Positions 1 through 7,547 of a DNA stretch of 33,611 nt are shown one piece after another (the stretch's first letter is position 1; each line of letters opens with the position of its first letter). The notes beneath the pieces are model-generated. The model was not told where the DNA came from, did no database searches, and saw only the letters and a list, made by a program, of their open reading frames with translations. The translations under genes were made by a program, and so were the position numbers. Source of the stretch: an uncultured Bacilli bacterium (GTDB lineage: Bacteria > Bacillota_I > Bacilli_A > RF39 > UBA660); NCBI GenBank assembly GCA_947591455.1, contig CANQDC010000007.1, forward strand, positions 1 to 33,611. Direction: 5' to 3'.

Positions 1-56
1 CTTTCAATTTACTACTATATTTTATCTAATGCTTGAATGTTTTTCAAGTATTATTT

Positions 57-2132
57 TTAGTTAACGCTGTTTTTCTTAATGATTTCTTCAGCGATAGATT
101 TTGGAACTTCTTCATAGTGATCTTTTTCCATTTGGAAGTTTCCACGACCTTGTGTATTACTTCTTAAATCGGTTGCATAACCAAACATTTCAGAAAGCGG
201 TACCATGGCCGTAATTCGTAATGTATTTCCAATAGATTCTTGTCCCATTGGGCGTCCACGACGAGATGTTAAATCTCCCATAACATTTCCCATGTATTCT
301 TCTGGAACATCAACGACTACTTTCATAATAGGTTCCAATAAAACAACTTTACATTTATTTTTAGCTTCTTTTAAGGCTAAAGAAGCAGCAATTTTAAATG
401 CCATTTCACTAGAATCGACATCATGGTAAGATCCATCATACAAGGTTGCTTTAACATCCACCATCGGATAACCAGCTAAAACTCCACCAGCCATAGCTTC
501 TTGCAATCCTTTATCAGTGACTGGAATATATTCACGAGGAACAACTCCACCAACAATTGCATCAACAAATTCATATCCTTTACCTGGATTTGGTTCAAAT
601 TTAATCCATACATGACCATATTGTCCACGACCACCAGATTGTTTAATATATTTCCCTTCACATTCACCAACTTGCGTAATGGTTTCACGATAAGCAACTT
701 GAGGTCTACCTTTATTGCATTCAACGTTAAATTCACGTTTCATACGATCAACAATTATATCAAGATGAAGTTCTCCCATTCCAGATAAAACTGTTTGACC
801 AGTTTCTGGATCTGTCTTAACACGTAATGTAGGATCTTCTTCAACTAATTTATTAATGGCTAACGCCATTTTATCTTGATCATTTTTAGATTTTGGTTCA
901 ATAGCTATATCAATAACAGGTTCTGGGAATTCCATACCTTTCATAATACAAGGATTTTTTTCATCACAAAGAGTATCGGCAGTTGTTGTATTTTTAAGAC
1001 CAACGGCCGCAGCAATTTCACCAGCATACACTTCATTAATTTCTTTTCTTTGATTGGCATGCATTTGTAAAATACGTCCAATTCTTTCCTTTTCCCCTTT
1101 AGTTGAATTTAATACATAAGAACCACTGGTTAACACTCCAGAATAAACACGGAAAAAGGCTAAACGACCAACAAATGGATCTGTCATAATTTTAAAAGCT
1201 AACGCTGTAAATGGTTCAGAATCGCTTGGATGACGTTTTACATCATTGCCATTCTTATCCGTACAATCAATTGCTTCAACATCCGTAGGAGCAGGTAAAT
1301 AGTCAACTACCGCATCAAGTAATGATCTTGTTCCTTTATTACCTAAAGCATCAGCACATAATAATGGGAAGAATTCTACTGATAAAGTAGCTTTTCGAAT
1401 TGCTGATTTTAATTCATCTACAGCAATTTCTTCTCCATCAAGATATTTCATCATTAATTCTTCATCAAAATCAGCTACCGCTTCAATTAATGTTGTTCTA
1501 TATTTCTTTGCTTTTTCCATCATGTCACTTGGAATATCAATTTCTGTAAGCTCTTGTTGATCCGTTCCGTCATATTGATAAGCTTTCATCGTAACCAAAT
1601 CAACATAACCATTATAATCAGATTCAGCCCCTATAGGGAGTTGAATAGCTGCAGCATTTGCACCTAAACGTTCCTTGATCGTTTTCAAACTAAAGTAAAA
1701 ATCTGCACCCATTTTACCCATTTTATTTGCACAAATCATTCTAGGTACTTTATATTCATTCGCTTGACGCCATACTGTTTCAGCTTGTGGTTCTACACCA
1801 GCTTGAGCATCTAATAAAAGAATAGCACCATCTAAAACTCTTAGTGAACGTTGTACTTCAATAGTAAAATCTACGTGTCCTGGAGTATCAATAATATTTA
1901 AACGATATCCATTCCAATGGCAAGTGGTAGCTGCAGAAGTAATTGTGATACCTCTTTCTTTTTCTTGCTCCATCCAGTCCATTTGAGATTCGCCTTCATG
2001 AGTTTCTCCAATTTTATGTGTAATTCCTGTTAAGAATAAAATTCTTTCCGTGGTAGTTGTCTTTCCAGCATCAATATGAGCCATGATCCCAAAATTTCTT
2101 AAGTGATCAATTGGAACATCTCTTTTTCCCAT
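57..2132 (-). CDS. fusA: Elongation factor G
   Basis: This is the translocation GTPase that moves tRNA and mRNA through the ribosome and helps recycle ribosomes. It has 691 residues, the normal length. G1 ([11 protein letters not shown], residues 18-28), the switch I segment ([12 protein letters not shown]) and G3 (DTPGH, about residue 82) are intact, as are the domain IV tip ([11 protein letters not shown]) and the C-terminal [11 protein letters not shown]. Two nucleotide-binding loops are unusual. The G4 motif, normally NKMD, reads NKMG (around base 1720), and the G5 segment, normally GSAF, reads ADAL before NKG. An AGGAGG sits just upstream of the ATG. It is the last gene of rpsL-rpsG-fusA and follows rpsG after 12 bases. 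It is surely EF-G by overall sequence and context; the guanine-binding changes are the only reason for doubt about normal activity. Confidence 0.97.
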   Translation of the reverse strand: MGKRDVPIDHLRNFGIMAHIDAGKTTTTERILFLTGITHKIGETHEGESQMDWMEQEKERGITITSAATTCHWNGYRLNIIDTPGHVDFTIEVQRSLRVLDGAILLLDAQAGVEPQAETVWRQANEYKVPRMICANKMGKMGADFYFSLKTIKERLGANAAAIQLPIGAESDYNGYVDLVTMKAYQYDGTDQQELTEIDIPSDMMEKAKKYRTTLIEAVADFDEELMMKYLDGEEIAVDELKSAIRKATLSVEFFPLLCADALGNKGTRSLLDAVVDYLPAPTDVEAIDCTDKNGNDVKRHPSDSEPFTALAFKIMTDPFVGRLAFFRVYSGVLTSGSYVLNSTKGEKERIGRILQMHANQRKEINEVYAGEIAAAVGLKNTTTADTLCDEKNPCIMKGMEFPEPVIDIAIEPKSKNDQDKMALAINKLVEEDPTLRVKTDPETGQTVLSGMGELHLDIIVDRMKREFNVECNKGRPQVAYRETITQVGECEGKYIKQSGGRGQYGHVWIKFEPNPGKGYEFVDAIVGGVVPREYIPVTDKGLQEAMAGGVLAGYPMVDVKATLYDGSYHDVDSSEMAFKIAASLALKEAKNKCKVVLLEPIMKVVVDVPEEYMGNVMGDLTSRRGRPMGQESIGNTLRITAMVPLSEMFGYATDLRSNTQGRGNFQMEKDHYEEVPKSIAEEIIKKNSVN

Positions 2133-2144
2133 ACAATAATCCTC

Positions 2145-2612
2145 CTACCATCTATAATGAGCAAATGCTTTATTTGCTTCAGCCATTTTGTGAGTATCTT
2201 CACGTTTTTTAACGGCACCACCAGTACCCTCAGCAGCATCCATAAGTTCATTAGCTAAATTAATAGCCATACCTTTACCATTTCTTAATTTGGCATAATT
2301 AACAATCCAACGTAATGCCAAGGCTTGACTTCTATCATCATTAACTTCAATTGGAACTTGATAATTCGATCCACCAACACGACGTGACTTCACTTCTAAT
2401 GCTGGTTTAACATTTTCTAAAGCTTGGTTATAAACTTCAATTGGTTCCTTACCAGTTTTTTCTTTTATAATATCAAATGCATCATAAAGAATTTTTTGAG
2501 CGGTTCCCTTTTTTCCATCTAGCATAATTTGATTAACTAATTTTGTAACAACCTTTGAATTATACACTGGATCAGGTAATACATCTCTTTTAATTGCTCT
2601 TTTTTTACGCAT
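2145..2612 (-). CDS. rpsG: 30S ribosomal protein S7
   Basis: S7 nucleates assembly of the 30S head by binding the 3' major domain of 16S rRNA, and it lines the exit site. The 155-residue product has the family's usual length and landmarks: the basic N-terminus [15 protein letters not shown], the central [12 protein letters not shown] segment and the C-terminal [21 protein letters not shown]-like end. It lies between rpsL (21 bases upstream) and fusA (12 bases downstream), the standard str operon order. The start has a good Shine-Dalgarno (AAAGGAGGAG). In E. coli S7 represses this operon by binding between rpsL and rpsG. The gap here is very short, so a comparable site is not evident. Confidence 0.97.
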   Translation of the reverse strand: MRKKRAIKRDVLPDPVYNSKVVTKLVNQIMLDGKKGTAQKILYDAFDIIKEKTGKEPIEVYNQALENVKPALEVKSRRVGGSNYQVPIEVNDDRSQALALRWIVNYAKLRNGKGMAINLANELMDAAEGTGGAVKKREDTHKMAEANKAFAHYRW

Positions 2613-2633
2613 CTTAAACTCCTCCTTTAACTA

Positions 2634-3047
2634 TTATTTTTTTGGTTTCTTTGTTCCGTACTTACTACGGCCTTGTTGTCTATTTTGAACGCCTTGCGTA
2701 TCTAATGTACCACGTACAATATGATAACGAACACCGATTAAATCCTTAACACGTCCTCCACGAACCAAAACAACACTGTGTTCTTGTAAGTTATGTCCTT
2801 CTCCTGGAATATAAGCATCTATCTCTTTACCATTTGAAAGTCTAACTCTGGCATATTTACGAAGAGCTGAGTTCGGTTTTTTAGGTGTTTTCGTTCCAAC
2901 ACGAGTACAAACTCCTCTTTTTTGTGGGCTTTTTTGATCAGTTTGTTTTCTTTCAAGTGTATTTAAACCTACATTTAAAACAGGACTTTTACTTTTTCTA
3001 ATTTTCTTCTTTCTCTTATTTGTAACTAATTGGTTTATAGTAGACAT
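2634..3047 (-). CDS. rpsL: 30S ribosomal protein S12
   Basis: S12 sits at the decoding centre and affects accuracy and streptomycin response. The 137-residue product carries the roughly 13-residue insertion typical of Gram-positive S12. Conserved segments are [21 protein letters not shown] (residues 54-64, holding the two lysines linked to streptomycin resistance) and [19 protein letters not shown]. In the loop that normally reads KDLPGVRYH, the proline is isoleucine (residue 104, matching mature E. coli Pro90; ATC codon). The modifiable Asp just before it is kept. It is the first gene of the str-type operon, with a consensus promoter and a structured leader upstream. A strong AAAGGAGG precedes the ATG. 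Confidence 0.97.
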   Translation of the reverse strand: MSTINQLVTNKRKKKIRKSKSPVLNVGLNTLERKQTDQKSPQKRGVCTRVGTKTPKKPNSALRKYARVRLSNGKEIDAYIPGEGHNLQEHSVVLVRGGRVKDLIGVRYHIVRGTLDTQGVQNRQQGRSKYGTKKPKK

Positions 3048-3060
3048 ATTGTCCTCCTTT

Positions 3061-3137
3061 CATTAACACACACCCTGGTGTATCAAAAATTGATTTAAAT
3101 CAGGTTCTAAGAGACCTTAGAACCAAAATAAAAATTC
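3061..3137 (-). promoter_or_regulatory. Structured 5' leader of rpsL-rpsG-fusA
   Basis: The leader of about 90 bases between promoter and rpsL contains three self-complementary segments. The first is a perfect 9-bp stem with a 4-base loop (GGTTCTAAG/CTTAGAACC, 3103-3124). Next is the palindrome GATTTAAATC (3092-3101), followed by a short T run. Last is a 5-bp ACACC/GGTGT hairpin (3070-3081). The arrangement suggests a folded mRNA leader that could act in attenuation or ribosomal-protein feedback. No known leader family is recognised, so its role is inferred. Confidence 0.45.
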
Positions 3138-3143
3138 ACAAAT

Positions 3144-3172
3144 AATATATCACTACATTATATGTAAGTCAA
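3144..3172 (-). promoter_or_regulatory. Promoter of rpsL operon
   Basis: On the minus strand a -35 box TTGACT (3172-3167) is followed after exactly 17 bases by a -10 box TATATT (3149-3144). This predicts transcription from about 3137, upstream of the leader hairpins. It is a typical strong housekeeping promoter. Confidence 0.75.
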
Positions 3173-3191
3173 TAAAAAGTATGCAATTTTT

Positions 3192-3539
3192 TTACTTCTT
3201 ATAATTTTTTGTTTTATATTTTTCACATTTTATATAGCCTTTATATTGATAGACTTTCCCCTTCATTGTCACTTCTGCATATCCATCACAAGTTTCATTC
3301 CCATTTTGTAAATGATCCAAAAAACCATTTTCTATTAACTCTGTAGAATCTGTAAGTAAACGATTGCCTTCTGTTGGATATAAAAATTTAGCATCAACAT
3401 ATTTTTTTTCTGCATCGACAATCTTTTCCTCTAATTTTCGATAATTAGATATTTTATTTTTATAAAAAAAGCCAAAAGCAGTAAGCATTGTAAAAATTAA
3501 GATAAGAAATACTGCCCATACAATAAAAACTTTTTTCAT
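3192..3539 (-). CDS. Small membrane-anchored protein with Cys pair
   Basis: The family is unknown. The product is about 115 residues, with a short basic N-terminus, one hydrophobic span (VFIVWAVFLILIFTMLTAFGFF) and a mostly charged remainder that probably faces outside. Near the C-terminus it has TCDGYAEV and then YIKCEKYKTKNY. The same pattern, TC-x-GYA-x-V then YI-x-C-x-x-Y-x-T-x-x-Y, occurs in the next gene upstream (3551-3979), so the two look like paralogues and the cysteines could form a disulfide. The ATG at 3539 has GTGG five bases upstream; an in-frame GTG at 3548 is an alternative. It follows its paralogue after 11 bases and is probably cotranscribed with it. Confidence 0.7.
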   Translation of the reverse strand: MKKVFIVWAVFLILIFTMLTAFGFFYKNKISNYRKLEEKIVDAEKKYVDAKFLYPTEGNRLLTDSTELIENGFLDHLQNGNETCDGYAEVTMKGKVYQYKGYIKCEKYKTKNYKK

Positions 3540-3550
3540 TTTATCCACAC

Positions 3551-3979
3551 TTATTCACCCAATCTCCAAGCTTGATATCCCTCAGTTGCATAATGATCAC
3601 ATACAATATAAGGAGTAAACTGTAATTCCCCATTTTCCTTACTAACCAAAGCATACCCTTTACAAGTGGTCTTTTCTTCAGAGGGTTGTAATTCTGATTC
3701 ATTTAAAAGGTTATATTCTTTTAGATTATTCGTTGTAACCGTTATAGTCCCCGAACCAATCTCCTCATGATAGTATTTTTCAATATATTCACTAGCAGCA
3801 CTTTTCACGTTTTCCTCCACAGTCACATACGTCACTTGGCCTTGGATTTCTCTAAAAATTTCTCCTACACCATTGGACAATTGGAGAATAAAAAACACAG
3901 CTACTAACAAAAAAAACAATATAATAGCACATAAAATTAGCATTTGATTTAAGCCCCAACCATGATTATTTATTGTCAT
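3551..3979 (-). CDS. Membrane-anchored exported protein, paralogue of its neighbour
   Basis: The family is not recognised. The product of about 142 residues has a hydrophobic span at residues 10-35 (MLILCAIILFFLLVAVFFIL). An extracellular-looking domain follows and ends with TCKGYALV and YIVCDHYATEGY, the same two-cysteine signature as the gene at 3192-3539. The region after the span (EIFREIQ... then AASEYIEKYYHEE) resembles the layout of pilin-like or single-pass exported proteins, but there is no clear pilin prepeptide. The ATG at 3979 is preferred because GGTGG lies five bases upstream; in-frame TTG and GTG codons lie 9-12 bases further out. A promoter is visible at 4003-4031. Confidence 0.7.
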   Translation of the reverse strand: MTINNHGWGLNQMLILCAIILFFLLVAVFFILQLSNGVGEIFREIQGQVTYVTVEENVKSAASEYIEKYYHEEIGSGTITVTTNNLKEYNLLNESELQPSEEKTTCKGYALVSKENGELQFTPYIVCDHYATEGYQAWRLGE

Positions 3980-4002
3980 ATAAACCACCAACCAATTTCG
4001 TT

Positions 4003-4031
4003 ATTATAAAGTATTATTAAAAATTAATCAA
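4003..4031 (-). promoter_or_regulatory. Promoter of the paralogous exported-protein pair
   Basis: The minus strand has TTGATT (4031-4026), a 17-base spacer and TATAAT (4008-4003). The -35 box overlaps the 3' end of the gene at 4028-4300. It would drive the genes at 3551-3979 and 3192-3539. Confidence 0.6.
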
Positions 4032-4300
4032 TTATTTGCACCGCAAGTTCTTTCTTTTATTAAAAATGGGCCAAATTCAGAAGCCATAAGACAATTACGA
4101 CTATATCGAATGGCTTTATATCCTAAACCATTACAAATATAAGTCGTTCCATCTTCATATTCATGTTCTACTTCACTTAGACAAAACATCGGACTTTTTT
4201 CTTGACGAACTCTAAAATAATCGGTAAAAACCATGACAATCCAACAAAATAACAAGATAAGCACAATTATTTTTAAAACAAATATTAACTTTTTTTTCAT
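4028..4300 (-). CDS. Small single-span membrane protein
   Basis: The function is unknown. From the ATG at 4300 the product has about 90 residues: a basic start (MKKKLIF), a hydrophobic span to about residue 25, then a small domain with four cysteines. The most distinctive stretch is HEYEDGTTYICNGLGYKAIRY. The remaining cysteines are in FCLSE, RNCLMA and RTCG, so disulfides outside the membrane are plausible. An upstream ATG at 4345 would add 15 hydrophobic residues, but it coincides with the -35 box; the ATG at 4300 has AGGTGAT in front of it and is preferred. Its own promoter lies at 4317-4345. Confidence 0.65.
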   Translation of the reverse strand: MKKKLIFVLKIIVLILLFCWIVMVFTDYFRVRQEKSPMFCLSEVEHEYEDGTTYICNGLGYKAIRYSRNCLMASEFGPFLIKERTCGANN

Positions 4301-4316
4301 AGTATCACCTATGATA

Positions 4317-4345
4317 ATTATACCGAAATAAAAAAATGAATTCAA
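4317..4345 (-). promoter_or_regulatory. Promoter of gene 4028-4300
   Basis: The minus strand has TTGAAT (4345-4340), a 17-base spacer and TATAAT (4322-4317). Transcription would begin near 4310, giving a short leader to the ATG at 4300. This is one reason to reject the upstream start at 4345. Confidence 0.6.
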
Positions 4346-4395
4346 TAGTTTAATTTCTGATTAAAAAGACTGGTCGATTCTTTCCATAAAAAGAA

Positions 4396-5658
4396 TTACT
4401 TTTTAAACAAAATATTTTTAATTCTTACTCTAGAAGGAATTTGTTCTTGCAAAGATTCATTTAAATTATGAAATAAAAGCATTAAATGCGTACGAGCCAA
4501 TAACAATTGTTGGTTTTTTTCTTTTTCTTCTTGTACATAAAATTCATAATCAGATCTTTGGACAAATACTTTTGCATAGGAATTCATTTGATGATATTCT
4601 CGACTATTGCTTGCTTTTTTTATAATTGCTTGTTTAATATTTTCAATTAGAATCCAATCACATTCTTTTAATTCCTTTTGATAAGTTAAAACTCGCTCAG
4701 CAATTTTAAAGATTTTATTTTCTGCTATTTCAAAATTTTTAGAAGCAATAAATGTAGCCAAATCAGAAATATCTATTTTTTCTAAAATATACAAATCATC
4801 ATTATCCCGAATCTCTTTAGGAACTTTACTATAATAATCTTTGATATTATAAAAATTCAAAAAAGTAGTATCCTCCAAATTTAAATAAGAACATACAGAA
4901 CAATCTACTTTTTGATCAAACAATTTGATTTGACAAGCCAAATTTGTGAAATCAACCATGTTATTTTTTTGAAGATAAAAAACCCATTCATTGGCCCAAA
5001 GTTGATTTTTTAATAATTGCAAAAATAATTCTGATTTTTTCATAACATTTTTATTTAAATAAGAAAAAAATGATTCAATTAATATTTTTATTTCTCGCTC
5101 TTTTATTTCCGACGAAGTTCTATTTAACTTTCCAACATTAAAATTAGAATCGAAAAGATTTTCTAACATACTAGGGCCATAACCATCTTTGGAAATTAAT
5201 AAGATAGTATCATAAAGAAAATTTACTTTCTTAGATAAAGGAATATTTGATGTTAAAAACTCATTGATAAAATTTTTAGAAGTTTTATATACTTTTTCTA
5301 AAAAATTATATCTCTTTTTACTTTCTAAAGATTCTATGAAATATTTTTTAATTAAATTCAAGCGAAAATCTTCTTTAATTTGAATATTTATCCCATATGA
5401 TTTACATAATTGTTTTAAATCAGAAGATTCCTCTTGATAATTTGCCAATATTTCTTCAATGCTATTCGCCTTAAATGGAACCATAACTTCATTATCTTCT
5501 AAATCTTTAATCACTTTATCTAAAAGAGTATAACTTTCAAGTGAAACTTTTTCTTCATCTAAGCTTTTATAAAAAGTGAGCATATCACATAATACTGTTA
5601 TATTCTTTTCATAATTTCTAATTTTTTCTTCAATAGAAGTTTTTATTAATTCATTCAT
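4396..5658 (-). CDS. Uncharacterised 420-residue helical protein
   Basis: I do not recognise this gene. The product is 420 residues, rich in Lys, Glu, Leu, Asn and Phe, with no signal peptide or membrane span, and is probably a cytoplasmic, mostly helical protein. A central CSVC pair (about residue 255) is the only cysteine motif that stands out. The C-terminal part (YEFYVQEEKEKNQQLL onward) looks like a coiled-coil segment. It starts at an ATG preceded by GGTGGGG. It lies downstream of the rpsR terminator and upstream of the small exported proteins, apparently as its own unit. A possible -10 GATAAT lies near 5685, but no good -35 was found. The codon use is the same AT-rich type as its neighbours. 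Confidence 0.7.
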   Translation of the reverse strand: MNELIKTSIEEKIRNYEKNITVLCDMLTFYKSLDEEKVSLESYTLLDKVIKDLEDNEVMVPFKANSIEEILANYQEESSDLKQLCKSYGINIQIKEDFRLNLIKKYFIESLESKKRYNFLEKVYKTSKNFINEFLTSNIPLSKKVNFLYDTILLISKDGYGPSMLENLFDSNFNVGKLNRTSSEIKEREIKILIESFFSYLNKNVMKKSELFLQLLKNQLWANEWVFYLQKNNMVDFTNLACQIKLFDQKVDCSVCSYLNLEDTTFLNFYNIKDYYSKVPKEIRDNDDLYILEKIDISDLATFIASKNFEIAENKIFKIAERVLTYQKELKECDWILIENIKQAIIKKASNSREYHQMNSYAKVFVQRSDYEFYVQEEKEKNQQLLLARTHLMLLFHNLNESLQEQIPSRVRIKNILFKK

Positions 5659-5698
5659 TTCGTATACCCCACCGATTCATTTATTATCCCTGATACAA

Positions 5699-5731
5699 AC
5701 AAAAAACTATTGATCATAAAATAGTCAATAG
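5699..5731 (-). terminator. Terminator of rpsF-ssb-rpsR
   Basis: On the minus strand a 7-bp stem (CTATTGA/TCAATAG, 5731-5725 and 5713-5707) with an 11-base loop is followed by TTTTTT. It begins right after the rpsR stop codon. Confidence 0.75.
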
Positions 5732-5732
5732 C

Positions 5733-5948
5733 TTATTTAACATATGGTATTAAAGCCATAAATCTTGCATATTTAATTTGTTGTGCAATATGTCTTTGAT
5801 GTTTTGCACATGCACCTGTCATACGTCTAGGCATAATTTTGCCTTTTTCATTAATATATTTATTAATAATCATTACATCTTTATAATCAACACTTTTACC
5901 AGCGCACATTTGACATATTTTTTTCTTTTTTCTACGAAACTCTGCCAT
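5733..5948 (-). CDS. rpsR: 30S ribosomal protein S18, zinc-ribbon form
   Basis: S18 forms a heterodimer with S6 on the 30S platform. The product is 71 residues and has the family signature GKIMPRRMTGACAKHQRHIAQQIKYARFMALIPY. It keeps a full set of putative zinc ligands, CQMC near residue 12 and CAKH near residue 47. This is the 'C+' form seen in many clostridia, whereas Bacillus subtilis S18 lacks the cysteines. The gene follows ssb after 16 bases with a good GAGAGGAG and is the last gene of rpsF-ssb-rpsR. Confidence 0.96.
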   Translation of the reverse strand: MAEFRRKKKKICQMCAGKSVDYKDVMIINKYINEKGKIMPRRMTGACAKHQRHIAQQIKYARFMALIPYVK

Positions 5949-5964
5949 CTACTAACTCTCCTCT

Positions 5965-6411
5965 CTAAAATGGTAAATCATCATCACTTAACGCTATTTC
6001 TTCTCCAAAATCTTTAAATGGATCTTCTGTAATATCAGAAGAAGGTAATGGACTATCCATATCTGGTTTAGTCACAGAAGATGCTTCAGTGCTATTTTTA
6101 GATCCTAAGAATGTTACATTATCGCAAATAATATCAGTAGTATATCTTTTTGTTCCATCTTGCGTATCATAGCTTCCAGTTTGAATTCTACCTTCAATAG
6201 CTACTTGTGTACCTTTCGTACAATATTTAGCGATATTTTCAGCTTGTCGACGCCATGCAACACAATTAATAAAATCTGCTGTTCTTTCACCATTTTGATC
6301 TTGATAAGTTCTAGTCACAGCCACTGTAAATCGGGTTACATTTGTTCCACCAGCAGTTGTACGCATTTCTGGATCTCTTGCAAGTCTACCAATTAAAATT
6401 ACTTTATTCAT
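5965..6411 (-). CDS. ssb: Single-stranded DNA-binding protein
   Basis: SSB coats single-stranded DNA in replication, repair and recombination. The 148-residue product begins with the OB fold (MNKVILIGRLARDPEMR, then FINCVAWRRQAENIAKY). A low-complexity linker follows, and the acidic tip DDDLPF docks partner enzymes such as helicases and primase-related proteins. Its GAGGAG Shine-Dalgarno lies inside the last codons of rpsF, whose stop is four bases away, so translation is probably coupled. The position between rpsF and rpsR is the conserved Firmicutes arrangement. Confidence 0.97.
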   Translation of the reverse strand: MNKVILIGRLARDPEMRTTAGGTNVTRFTVAVTRTYQDQNGERTADFINCVAWRRQAENIAKYCTKGTQVAIEGRIQTGSYDTQDGTKRYTTDIICDNVTFLGSKNSTEASSVTKPDMDSPLPSSDITEDPFKDFGEEIALSDDDLPF

Positions 6412-6415
6412 ATTC

Positions 6416-6706
6416 TTACTCCTCGTCTAATTTAATAATTAGATGTCTTAAAATATTTTCATTAATAAAAGCTTTTCGATCTAATTCCTTAATCGTTTCA
6501 TTATTAGCTTCAATTGTCATTACATAATAGTAACCACTAATTTCTTTTTTTATTGAATATGCTAATTTTTTTTCACCAAGTTCATTAAATTCTACTACTT
6601 TACCACCATTTTCTGAAACGGTTTGCTTCATAAACTCTGCTGTATTTTTTATTGTATCTCCTTCATTTGTAGATTTTACAATAAACATAACTTCATATTT
6701 TTTCAT
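6416..6706 (-). CDS. rpsF: 30S ribosomal protein S6
   Basis: S6 pairs with S18 on the 30S platform. The 96-residue product starts MKKYEVMFIVKS and contains KLAYSIKKEISGYYYVMTIEA, typical of the family. A longer reading frame begins eight codons upstream, but the ATG at 6706 is the real start: it has GGAGGTG at the right distance and gives the usual family length. It leads the rpsF-ssb-rpsR operon, with a consensus promoter and a leader containing a perfect 8-bp hairpin. In many Firmicutes the S6:S18 complex represses its own operon through such a leader. Confidence 0.96.
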   Translation of the reverse strand: MKKYEVMFIVKSTNEGDTIKNTAEFMKQTVSENGGKVVEFNELGEKKLAYSIKKEISGYYYVMTIEANNETIKELDRKAFINENILRHLIIKLDEE

Positions 6707-6734
6707 TATTCTACACCTCCTTATGGTCAATTTG

Positions 6735-6756
6735 GCTTTAAACTAAAATTTAAAGC
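6735..6756 (-). promoter_or_regulatory. Hairpin in the rpsF leader
   Basis: A perfect 8-bp inverted repeat (GCTTTAAA/TTTAAAGC) with a 6-base loop lies in the leader, about 30 bases before the rpsF start codon. S6:S18 autoregulatory leaders are known at this position in other bacteria. The characteristic unpaired CCG of that family is not obvious here, so a regulatory role is only suggested. Confidence 0.35.
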
Positions 6757-6782
6757 AAGGAGTAAATTCATACTCGCCCTAG

Positions 6783-6811
6783 ATTATAGCAAAAAAAACA
6801 TGGCTTGTAAA
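6783..6811 (-). promoter_or_regulatory. Promoter of rpsF-ssb-rpsR
   Basis: The minus strand has TTTACA (6811-6806), a 17-base spacer and a perfect TATAAT (6788-6783). Transcription should start near 6776, giving a leader of about 70 bases. Confidence 0.8.
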
Positions 6812-6860
6812 TGTTTATTTGTCGTTATAAAGTATATGTTTTTTAACTAAACATTATTTA

Positions 6861-7535
6861 TTAATCATCTTTATAAGGAACACGATATCTTTTTTTACTA
6901 AAACCTTCTCCTCCATAAATACTGGATTTTTGAGTTTGTAAAGAATCAAGAAACATTGCCAATCTACCTTGTCTTTCTTGTAAGGAATCATTAGCCAAAA
7001 ACAAACGAATTAGTTTATGATAATAAAATTTCTTTTGAAAGTATTCAAAGAAATCATCATATTCCTCTTCCCTTAACAAATTAAATTCTAATTTTTTTAA
7101 TTGATAAAAAGGCAGGGTATGAAAAATAGAAACATATTCAGTATCTTGATTTTTCTTTAATTGATCCATTTCCAATAATAATTTTAGATTCCCATCACGC
7201 ATTCCTTTTTTGACTAAATCATCGAGAGAATAAGTATTTGAATGACTTTTTACCGTTTGAAACAAAGGTTGAATTTTTTTTTGATCCTTTTGTATATAGA
7301 TTTTCTTTAAAACAACTTCATTAGGGGGAAAGGATATTTTATAGAAATCTAAATGAGTAAGAATACCCGAATAAATGACAGAATATTTATCTTTGAAAAA
7401 TTCTTCTGCATTATAATATTTCAAAGTAATAGCATCGATTCGTTCTAAAGAAGAAGATAAAAACACATAACAAATCGTTTTCTCTTCTAAACCACAAAGT
7501 TGTACTTCTAAAATCAAATAGACTGCTTTATTCAT
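6861..7535 (-). CDS. Uncharacterised 224-residue protein
   Basis: I do not recognise this gene. The product is 224 residues, has no clear membrane span or signal peptide, and is rich in Phe, Tyr, Lys and Leu. Its middle contains several aromatic segments (for example EEYDDFFEYFQKKFYYHKLIR near residue 160), and the C-terminus is basic (KKRYRVPYKDD). It begins 12 bases after the stop of the Bax-inhibitor gene with only a weak AAGAG signal, so it is probably translated from the same mRNA. No terminator is evident between it and the rpsF promoter. Confidence 0.65.
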   Translation of the reverse strand: MNKAVYLILEVQLCGLEEKTICYVFLSSSLERIDAITLKYYNAEEFFKDKYSVIYSGILTHLDFYKISFPPNEVVLKKIYIQKDQKKIQPLFQTVKSHSNTYSLDDLVKKGMRDGNLKLLLEMDQLKKNQDTEYVSIFHTLPFYQLKKLEFNLLREEEYDDFFEYFQKKFYYHKLIRLFLANDSLQERQGRLAMFLDSLQTQKSSIYGGEGFSKKRYRVPYKDD

Positions 7536-7547
7536 AATTCACACAAT

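Noticed and set aside
33-52. CTTGAA/TTCAAG hairpin just after fusA
   Set aside because: A 6-bp stem without a following T run on the minus strand; too weak to call a terminator. A further gene of the operon may follow outside the window.
205-1070. Open frames on the plus strand and in other minus frames inside fusA
   Set aside because: They lie within the clear EF-G gene, have no Shine-Dalgarno, and their composition is that of a codon-shifted shadow. The same applies to plus-strand frames inside ssb/rpsF, rplL, nusG, parB, pcrA, the AbgT-type gene and the coiled-coil gene.
3541-3549. Perfect DnaA-box-like TTATCCACA (also at 25072-25080)
   Set aside because: Single, isolated boxes in or at coding sequence are expected by chance in an AT-rich genome. 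There is no cluster and no AT-rich unwinding region beside them, so no origin is called.
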